Virus record (IMG/VR): IMGVR_UViG_3300036791_001056
Location: 62,001 to 126,000 of that record
Direction: 5' to 3' (one strand)
Source of the DNA: a virus
Length of the DNA stretch: 64,000 nt
The notes under the pieces were generated by a model, which saw only the letters and a program-made list of their open reading frames with translations, was not told the DNA's origin and made no database searches. The position numbers and the translations under genes are program-made. Below are positions 42,351-48,234 of the stretch, one piece after another (position 1 is the stretch's first letter; each line of letters opens with the position of its first letter).

Positions 42351-43202
42351 ATGCAGTCGTACTCAGCACTCAACCGCGTGAATCAGTGCCGATGCAGCCA
42401 CACGTGGGGTGACCATTACCGCCACAACGGCGCCAACGGGTGCTACGGCAGCACGTCAGGCCTCAAGTGCCCGTGCAGCCGGTGGCGCGGGCAGCTCACG
42501 ACCCTCAAGAAGATCAGCACCACCGAGTACCGCAACCGGCTGACCTCTGTGTCGCACCGGCCGAGCATCATGTGCTGGGAGGCGGTATTCGAGACGTTCG
42601 GTGTCTCTTACATCCCGGAACCAGGCAAGGGCAAGCACGCTGGTGAGATCGCCCACGCCCTCACCACGCAAGGCTACCTGGTGCAGCGCAACTGGCTCCG
42701 GGACGTCATGCCCGCCGTCACCCAAGACAGCGCGTACACGCTGGCGCACTTCACGGCCACGCACCTGGCGGGTGACTGGCTGGTGTTCACCGCGAGTCAC
42801 GTGATCGCGCTGCGGGACGGGTTCATCACTGACACCGTAGGCGCCAGTAAAACGGTCGCGCGCCGCATCGAATCGGTGTACTCGGTGATCCGCGTTGACA
42901 AGCCACGCCAAGGCAACCCGTACTGCGCCGTGATCAAGTGGCTGGAGTCGAATGAGGGTACCACCTGGTCACATCACACGCACCGGTACATTGAGCACGC
43001 TGCCCGAGGGCTCGGTGGCACGATGCTGGCGTCGTTGAAGGTTGAGATTCACGAGGACGGGAGCCTGGGAGACACGGGCCTGCGCATGCACTGGGAGACG
43101 AGCCAGATCAGCCCGATCATGAAGTGTGACTGTGCTGACGTGGCGGTGTTCGGGCACTGGCCCCACTGCCGGCTGAGTGAGACCAAGAAGGTGACCACGT
43201 GA
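42351..43202 (+). CDS. hypothetical protein with zinc-type Cys/His N-terminus and possible Cys-protease-like fold
   Basis: This 283-residue protein starts at ATG 42351 behind GGAGG. The N-terminus CRCSHTWGDHYRHNG ... CYGSTSGLKCPCSRW is a Cys/His cluster likely to bind metal. The middle has PSIMCWEAVFETFG and, 80 residues on, GDWLVFTASHVIALRDGFI, in the Cys ... His order of papain-like enzymes, but I cannot confirm catalysis. The C-terminus ends with CDCADV and HWPHC. First gene of a four-gene operon whose members overlap by a few bases. Confidence 0.6.
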   Translation: MQSYSALNRVNQCRCSHTWGDHYRHNGANGCYGSTSGLKCPCSRWRGQLTTLKKISTTEYRNRLTSVSHRPSIMCWEAVFETFGVSYIPEPGKGKHAGEIAHALTTQGYLVQRNWLRDVMPAVTQDSAYTLAHFTATHLAGDWLVFTASHVIALRDGFITDTVGASKTVARRIESVYSVIRVDKPRQGNPYCAVIKWLESNEGTTWSHHTHRYIEHAARGLGGTMLASLKVEIHEDGSLGDTGLRMHWETSQISPIMKCDCADVAVFGHWPHCRLSETKKVTT

Positions 43203-43684
43203 GCACTGAGGATTCTCTCCGCGCGTGGGCCGCGCGCTGCGCAGCCTCACCGTTCATCTCACCCGCGGAGCGCGCCGCCTGGCTCGTAATCGCCGAGCGC
43301 GGCGCTGAGTGGCCCGTCGCGCGTCATCCTGACGGCCGGCCCCGGCGCGGTGGGCCCCTGATGATGCAGAAGCTCTGCTTCCGGAACGCCGCGCTGACCG
43401 CGTTCGGCTGCACCGCGTTCGACCCGGCCGGTGCGCACTACGCCGAGGGATTCGCGCAGGGCACCGCCGGGCTGTGGTTCCATCACGCCTGGGTAGTCAG
43501 CTCGGCAGGTGAGGTGATCGAGCGGACGTGGGAGACGCCCGGTGACCGGTACGTCGGCGTGATCCTCACCCGGCGCGAGTTCACCCACGGCTGGGGCGGC
43601 TGCCAGCTCAGCACGTGGCCGATCGGCATCTCACTGGCGCCCGTCAGCGCAGAGGGAGAGACTCATGACGCACATGGCAGCTGA
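43199..43684 (+). CDS. hypothetical protein (161 aa)
   Basis: GTG 43199 overlaps the previous stop. The core reads MMQKLCFRNAALTAFG ... HYAEGFAQGTAGLWFHHAWV ... GEVIERTWETPGDRYVGVIL. The invariant-looking Cys, His and Glu/Trp order is shared by a class of small actinobacterial and phage proteins of unknown function, perhaps with a papain-like fold. Its 3' end overlaps the next gene by 20 bases. Confidence 0.6.
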   Translation: MSTEDSLRAWAARCAASPFISPAERAAWLVIAERGAEWPVARHPDGRPRRGGPLMMQKLCFRNAALTAFGCTAFDPAGAHYAEGFAQGTAGLWFHHAWVVSSAGEVIERTWETPGDRYVGVILTRREFTHGWGGCQLSTWPIGISLAPVSAEGETHDAHGS

Positions 43685-44729
43685 GGTCATCGCGCAGCAC
43701 GCGCAGCTGGTCGATGACTGGCGGCACCCGCGCCTCACGCTGACGCGGTACATCGAGGCGTTCGCGGAGGACGCGCGGCGCAGGCGCGGCTCAAGCATCG
43801 TTAACACCATGTTCTACCCGCTGTTCAGCGACCCGGCGCGCGACTTCGAGCGCTGGGTCCGGCTGGTCGGGAAGGACCTGTTCAGCGCGTGCACCTTCCA
43901 AGTCACGACCGAGATGTGCCGCGCAGTCACAGCTATCTACCAGAAGAGCACCGAGAAGACCACGCGCATCAGCGTGGCCGAGCTGCCCACCGTGGGTGAT
44001 GACCTGCCAGCTGAGAGCGGGTTCGCCTGGCTGGATGAGCCGCCCGCTATGATCGACCGCCGGGGCAAGGTCACCCGTGATCGCGCCGTCAGCTGGTGCG
44101 TGACCGCGGTCCCGAACACCATCAACGGTGACACGTGCACCGGGCTGCGCGTCATTCTCTGGGCTGACATCACCGTGGATGATGATTACACCGCTGAGTG
44201 GCGCCCAGGCATCAAGAACCGGTCAGAGCGTGAGATCGGCCGGCTGCAGCTCCAGCACTGCTACGCGCTGCCCCTGGACACGGACTTGACGTGGAGCAGC
44301 GATCACGTGCCCACAGCCGACAACAGCATCGCCTGGCTGCACGCGATGTTCATGCTCCTCGGCACGGAGATCCCGGCGACTCACCGCGCGATCATCCCGG
44401 CATCTGTCCAGGGCAGCGTTAAGAGGCGCGTCAAGCATCCTGCTGTCACTGTCGTGACCCTGCGGCGGGTCGCAGCACGTCCTGATGACCCGGGCACTGA
44501 ACATCATCGTGAGGTTGACTGGCGGTACCGTTGGGTGGTCCAGGGCCATCACCGGCACATCGAGTCATATGAGGGCCAGAGTCATCACGCGACTCCCACG
44601 CTCAGTGACCGGGGAACCTGCGCTGTCTGCCAGGCGCGCATCACGTGGATCCGCCCGCACATCAAGGGTGCGGATGATCTACCCATGAAGCCGAGCTCCG
44701 GGCACGTGGTGTACCGGCTGAGGAGGTAA
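43665..44729 (+). CDS. conserved actinobacterial-type hypothetical protein (354 aa)
   Basis: ATG 43665 follows AGGGAGAG. The C-terminal third has WRYRWVVQGHHRHIESYEGQ ... ITWIRPHIKGADDLPMK, a pattern I know from actinobacterial hypothetical proteins (VVRGHWR ... IxPxxKGPD). The N-terminal part is helical. It may be a DNA- or nucleotide-related protein of plasmids and phages; no catalytic motif is clear. Confidence 0.6.
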   Translation: MTHMAAEVIAQHAQLVDDWRHPRLTLTRYIEAFAEDARRRRGSSIVNTMFYPLFSDPARDFERWVRLVGKDLFSACTFQVTTEMCRAVTAIYQKSTEKTTRISVAELPTVGDDLPAESGFAWLDEPPAMIDRRGKVTRDRAVSWCVTAVPNTINGDTCTGLRVILWADITVDDDYTAEWRPGIKNRSEREIGRLQLQHCYALPLDTDLTWSSDHVPTADNSIAWLHAMFMLLGTEIPATHRAIIPASVQGSVKRRVKHPAVTVVTLRRVAARPDDPGTEHHREVDWRYRWVVQGHHRHIESYEGQSHHATPTLSDRGTCAVCQARITWIRPHIKGADDLPMKPSSGHVVYRLRR

Positions 44730-45016
44730 TGATCGTGACGTATTACGCTGTGCTGCCTGAGCTGTTCCCGGCGTGGGCTTGGGTAACTGAGGAAGACGCG
44801 CTGGGCATCACCGCGGTACTGGTGAGCAATGAGGTGCTGACCGCTGACGGGCACCAGACGCGAGCGGGATCATCATTCGCGGTGGTAGCCGGGATAGTCA
44901 TGGCGCCCGCTCCCAACATGCGCCGGCTGTACGTGTCAGCTGCGTCACTCAGCCGGATCACGGCTGCCGCGCGCTGGCCGCACGTCCAGTGGCACCATGC
45001 CCACTCGCCGCACTGA
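44729..45016 (+). CDS. hypothetical protein (95 aa)
   Basis: ATG 44729 overlaps the preceding TAA and lies behind GAGGAGG. The product is mixed hydrophobic with YYAVLPELFPAWAWVTEEDA and ends in a His-rich tail. Function unknown; last gene of the operon opened by the promoter at 42290. Confidence 0.55.
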   Translation: MIVTYYAVLPELFPAWAWVTEEDALGITAVLVSNEVLTADGHQTRAGSSFAVVAGIVMAPAPNMRRLYVSAASLSRITAAARWPHVQWHHAHSPH

Positions 45017-45023
45017 GCACCCG

Positions 45024-45052
45024 TTTACATTGTCTACCGCGTGTGGTATGAT
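45024..45052 (+). promoter_or_regulatory. plus-strand promoter (TTTACA-17-TATGAT), leaderless
   Basis: TTTACA at 45024-45029 and TATGAT at 45047-45052, preceded by TGTGG. ATG 45060 lies 8 bases after the -10, so the transcript should begin at the start codon. Confidence 0.8.
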
Positions 45053-45059
45053 CTAGACC

Positions 45060-45314
45060 ATGAGGATGAACCAGCGGGCAGCGGTGCTCGCGGACATCAC
45101 CGGGGCAGCGGGCTGGTACCGGTACGTCCTGACGTTCTACGCCCGCGAGCTGTGGCGCAGCCTACCGGGGCCGTGGTACGTGAAGATCGCGCTGATCATC
45201 GCGTGCCAGCTGATCCCGGGACCGGGCGACGAGATCGCGCTCATCGCGCTCGCCGCGTGGGCGCGCCGCAGGAAGAGCCGGAAGGAGCGTGATGCGCGTG
45301 CTGAACGTCAGTGA
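45060..45314 (+). CDS. small membrane protein (84 aa), leaderless
   Basis: After a soluble N-terminus, residues about 38-64 form a hydrophobic segment (VKIALIIACQLIPGPGDEIALIALAAW) broken by PGPGD, which could be a membrane hairpin, followed by a strongly basic tail (RRRKSRKERDARAERQ). Start and promoter spacing indicate a leaderless mRNA. Function unknown; membrane disruption or host-membrane interaction is possible. Confidence 0.65.
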   Translation: MRMNQRAAVLADITGAAGWYRYVLTFYARELWRSLPGPWYVKIALIIACQLIPGPGDEIALIALAAWARRRKSRKERDARAERQ

Positions 45315-45633
45315 TGAGGTGGCGCTCACGATCATCCGGGAGCGGTCGCACCTGCTGATCACCCCGGCCGAGCTGGCGCGGCGCACCGGTCGCACCCGGG
45401 GCGCGATCAGCAACTGGCAGAACCGCCGGCCGGACTTCACCGAGCTCACCGTGGCCGCCAACCTGACGAGCACCACGATCTACTGGTGGCCCGCCGTCCG
45501 GGAGTGGCTCACAGCTCAGCGCATTCCGTTCGGAGAGCCGTGCGAGCGCACCGGCCGGCACTGCTTGAGCTGCGGCTCGGGCATTCAGCTCGGCGAGCTC
45601 ATCGAGCGCATCGAGCGCATCGAGCGCATCTAG
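45292..45633 (+). CDS. HTH DNA-binding protein with interrupted zinc motif (113 aa)
   Basis: ATG 45292 lies behind GGAGCG and overlaps the previous gene. An HTH is visible in LLITPAELARRTGRTRGAIS, followed by a winged-type stretch ending YWWPAVREWLTAQRIP. The C-terminus has HCLSCGSG and then three 9-base repeats coding ERI units to TAG 45631. The same frame after the TAG continues RPPKRGQHRFRHF and EDCQAALRAL (to about 45763), which looks like the missing second half of the zinc motif. The repeats and TAG may have truncated the gene; it is a likely regulator. Confidence 0.6.
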   Translation: MRVLNVSDEVALTIIRERSHLLITPAELARRTGRTRGAISNWQNRRPDFTELTVAANLTSTTIYWWPAVREWLTAQRIPFGEPCERTGRHCLSCGSGIQLGELIERIERIERI

Positions 45634-45763
45634 CTCACGCGGCCGCCTAAGCGCGGCCAGCACCGGTTCCGGCACTTCCAGCAGGAGGACTGCCAGGCAG
45701 CGCTGCGGGCGCTCGGCCGGAACACTACGTTCACGGGAGTTTTCGAGGCGGCGGGAGGCGCAT
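45634..45763 (+). other. in-frame remainder after TAG of the HTH gene
   Basis: It is in the same frame as the HTH gene and has no start of its own. It encodes a basic segment with HRFRHFQQEDCQAALRALG and ends in TGA. Either readthrough joins it or it is debris from a formerly longer gene. Confidence 0.35.
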
Positions 45764-45941
45764 GATGAGCAAGATTGAGATCTGGCTGGCCTGGTACCGG
45801 TACCGGCGTGACCAGGCGCACTGCTTGTGGCTGCGCGCGACCGGCCGATGCCCAAGCTGTGGGCAGCGGCGAGGGCAGCATAAGTTCGGCTGTGTGCGCC
45901 GCTCCGGGCGCGGCGCGCAGCTCTTCGTGAACGGGATCTGA
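45762..45941 (+). CDS. small zinc-binding protein (59 aa)
   Basis: ATG 45762 behind GGGAGGC. The N-terminus is helical and aromatic (IEIWLAWYRYRRDQAHCLW), then CPSCGQRR and a downstream Cys may form a zinc site. A basic tail follows. The next gene starts two bases later. Function unknown. Confidence 0.55.
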   Translation: MMSKIEIWLAWYRYRRDQAHCLWLRATGRCPSCGQRRGQHKFGCVRRSGRGAQLFVNGI

Positions 45942-45942
45942 G

Positions 45943-46377
45943 ATGCTGCGCATGGGAGTCACAGGTGCGACAGGCGGCTGCACCCCGTGGCAAGCCGCCC
46001 AGCTGCGCAGCCTGCTCATGAGCTTTACCCCGAGCGAGGTGCACCACGGAGACTGCATCGGGGTGGACGCACTGAGTCACGCCATTGCCATAGAGCTGCG
46101 TGACTGCAGCACCACTGGTAGCCCGCGCGTTCACATCCACCCACCTGAGGACAGTAAGCAGCGCGCGTTCTGCCAGTATTACGACGTCATGCACCCGCTG
46201 CAGCCGTACCTGGTGCGTGACCGTGAGATCGCAGCGTGCGACCTGCTCGTGGCGGTGCCGCACTCTCGCCAGGAGCAGCTGCGGTCAGGAACGTGGGCCA
46301 CGGTGCGCTACGCCCGGGGACTTAAGTACCCGCTCATCATCCGCATCAACCCGGACGAGACCGTCGAGTTCGGCTGA
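45943..46377 (+). CDS. SLOG-type Rossmann protein (144 aa)
   Basis: The start is ATG 45943 or 45952. The sequence MGVTGATGG ... VHHGDCIGVDALSHAIAI ... YLVRDREIAACDLLVAVP ... WATVRYARGLKYPLIIRI matches the SLOG/DprA-like/YspA superfamily: a glycine-rich P-loop-like start, HGxCxGVD, and a late strand-helix pair. These proteins bind nucleotides or nucleotide-derived ligands, and some act in defence systems. What this one binds is not visible. Confidence 0.65.
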   Translation: MLRMGVTGATGGCTPWQAAQLRSLLMSFTPSEVHHGDCIGVDALSHAIAIELRDCSTTGSPRVHIHPPEDSKQRAFCQYYDVMHPLQPYLVRDREIAACDLLVAVPHSRQEQLRSGTWATVRYARGLKYPLIIRINPDETVEFG

Positions 46378-46391
46378 AGAACGGAGTGTTA

Positions 46392-47045
46392 ATGATGTTC
46401 AGCGAGAGCGTGACCAGCCGGCTGGTTAACTGGAAGTTCGAGTCTGCTGAGCGGCTGATGCGCACTGAGCGGGAGCAAGAGCCGGGTAAGTATGAGGGAG
46501 ATGAGTGGGACACCGTCACAGCGCTCGCGCAGACGCTCGGGAACTCGGGCTGGTTCTCCGGATCGCTCAGTGACGTCGTTCGCGCAGCGGTGGCGTGGCT
46601 GATACAGCAGCCGCTGAACGCACCAGACGATGACTCTTCCGGCAGTGAGGTCGTGACCGACTTGCTCGCAGCTGATGTCGCGCGGCGCGTTGCCCGCGAG
46701 TGCCTGGTCATCGGTGTACCGGACATTGAGCACTGGCCCGTTAACGCCAGTTCGAACTGTTGCTGTCGCGCTGGCAACAGCGGCATCGTCTGCGGTGCGT
46801 TAACTTATCGTGATTATGGAAGTGGTGAGCTGTTCACGGCAACGTGTGAGGCTGAGCTCAGCGGGCACACGCTCGCTGAGTTGCGCCAGAGCATCATCCG
46901 GCACCTGTGCAGCACCTCTCACGTCCGAGATCCATACGTGTCAGGTGGTACGTTCATGCTGAGCAGCACACCCCGTGACACCTTCAGACAGTCCGAGCCT
47001 GATCAGCCGGGCAGTGTGAGTGCACCACCGGCCGCATCATTCTGA
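46392..47045 (+). CDS. hypothetical protein (217 aa)
   Basis: I chose ATG 46392, preceded by GGAGTG; a GTG at 46386 is an alternative. The N-terminal part is helical and charged, with TVTALAQTLGNSGWFSGSLS and VVRAAVAWLIQQ, which may be an all-alpha DNA-binding or structural domain. The second half has SNCCCRAGNSGIVCGA, a local Cys cluster. No family is recognised. It ends at the long AGC-rich spacer. Confidence 0.55.
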   Translation: MMFSESVTSRLVNWKFESAERLMRTEREQEPGKYEGDEWDTVTALAQTLGNSGWFSGSLSDVVRAAVAWLIQQPLNAPDDDSSGSEVVTDLLAADVARRVARECLVIGVPDIEHWPVNASSNCCCRAGNSGIVCGALTYRDYGSGELFTATCEAELSGHTLAELRQSIIRHLCSTSHVRDPYVSGGTFMLSSTPRDTFRQSEPDQPGSVSAPPAASF

Positions 47046-47285
47046 GCATCTCTCAGCCAAGCGTAACTTAGTTAAGATGAGTGAAGACAAGCAAAACCGA
47101 GATCAGCGACAGCAAAGACAAGTGCAAGCCTAGCTTACTCAGTGATTAGCTAAGCGCAGCGCAGTTAAGATCGGCGCAGTTAAGATCGATTAAGATCAGC
47201 AAAGCAAAGCTCAGCGCGACCAAGCTGAGACCAGCACGGCAGCAGAGCCTGATAAAGCGAAGATAAGATCAGCAGAGTGCTCAGC
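47046..47285. other. long AGC-rich spacer at a convergent gene junction
   Basis: About 240 bases between a plus gene end (47045) and a minus gene end (47329) contain more than 20 AGC triplets, mostly as AAGC, CAGC and TAGC, and a near-tandem GCGCAGTTAAGATCG repeat. No open frame or tRNA is seen. It leads into the hairpin at 47286. Confidence 0.55.
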
Positions 47286-47313
47286 GCAGCGCGGCGTAGT
47301 CACGCCGCGCTGC
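47286..47313. terminator. 12-bp hairpin, likely bidirectional terminator
   Basis: GCAGCGCGGCGT (47286-47297) pairs with ACGCCGCGCTGC (47302-47313) with an AGTC loop. Flanking GCTCA/TGAGC can extend it. It separates convergent genes. Confidence 0.65.
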
Positions 47314-47328
47314 TGAGCATCTGAGCAG

Positions 47329-47937
47329 CTAGGGTGCTGGCGGAGTGGGCTGCTCGACCGGGGTACCCGGGGTGATGACCAGGCTCGCCGCGGTGCCCGC
47401 GACCACGTCTACGCTGATGCTGCCACTGATGTTGTTCGGGTCCGTGGCGGTGACCACGACTCCCACCGCCGGGCTGCCCGCGATCACGGTGCACGTCAGG
47501 GTGTCCGTTGAGACGCTGAGCGTGACGGCGCTCGAGGCATCGCCACCGTTGAGCGCCGCCCCCCAGGTGAGCGTGTCAGCGGTGGGGTTGCCCTTGGAGT
47601 CCTCGGGCTCGACAACGAGATCGACCTGCTGGGTGTCGGTAAGCTGCATGACGCCATCCTTTGTGATGAGAGGTGAGCGCGCACCGGTCGACTGATCCAC
47701 TGGCGCGCTGGGAGTGATCCGCAGTGCCGTCGCAAACCCGCGGTCTAGCGTGAACTCGAACAGGTTGGTGAGAATCGCCACGGTCCGAGCCAGGTCACGG
47801 ATCGCCGCGTCACCGGTGCCGGGCTGGGTGACTATGCTCGCCACCCGCACTGCCTCAGTGAGCGCCAGCTCCCTCTTGCTCTGCTCTGCCGTCAACGGCT
47901 GCTCCTCGCGGTCGGGGTTTAGTATATAGCGAAGCAT
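47329..47937 (-). CDS. Ig-like (BIG2-type) virion protein (202 aa)
   Basis: Starts at ATG 47937. The N-terminal half is helical (SKRELALTEAVRVASIVTQ). The C-terminal half, from about residue 105, is an Ig-like domain: QVDLVVEPEDSKGN, LTWGAALNGGDASSAVTLS and ISGSISVDVVAGTAASLVIT, ending in a Pro-rich tail. It is adjacent to the terminase, so a decoration or adhesin protein on the capsid is likely. Confidence 0.65.
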   Translation of the reverse strand: MLRYILNPDREEQPLTAEQSKRELALTEAVRVASIVTQPGTGDAAIRDLARTVAILTNLFEFTLDRGFATALRITPSAPVDQSTGARSPLITKDGVMQLTDTQQVDLVVEPEDSKGNPTADTLTWGAALNGGDASSAVTLSVSTDTLTCTVIAGSPAVGVVVTATDPNNISGSISVDVVAGTAASLVITPGTPVEQPTPPAP

Positions 47938-47965
47938 CAGTCAGCACACCCGGACAAGGTGCACG

Positions 47966-48226
47966 TCACGGCAACAGAGGTGAGTTTTGCTCAATCATGG
48001 GGTCCGCTGTCCTCTTCAGTGCCTCGTTATGCGCGGCGCACGCTGCCTCAGCGAGTTCGGGCGTGTCCATCATCCCGATCACGGTGTCGGCCTTCCAGTC
48101 ATCTTCTCCGCCCGTCCGGGCGTAAATGGTGCGGCCGAGAGACCGGCCGGTGCGCCATGAAAGCGCAGTGAGATCAGTGGCTACGACCCTCATCCTCTCA
48201 GGAAACTCGGACGGCGCCTCCACCAT
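47966..48226 (-). CDS. conserved small actinophage protein (86 aa)
   Basis: I chose ATG 48226, 9 bases after the terminase stop; a longer reading begins inside the terminase gene. The sequence WRTGRSLGRTIYARTGGEDD and VIGMMDTPELAEAACAAHNE is a type seen in many actinophages. It is probably not structural; function unknown. Confidence 0.7.
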   Translation of the reverse strand: MVEAPSEFPERMRVVATDLTALSWRTGRSLGRTIYARTGGEDDWKADTVIGMMDTPELAEAACAAHNEALKRTADPMIEQNSPLLP

Positions 48227-48234
48227 CAGCCGCT

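Noticed and set aside
47046-47285. Additional tRNA genes in the AGC-rich spacer
   Set aside because: No cloverleaf or T-loop consensus could be formed.
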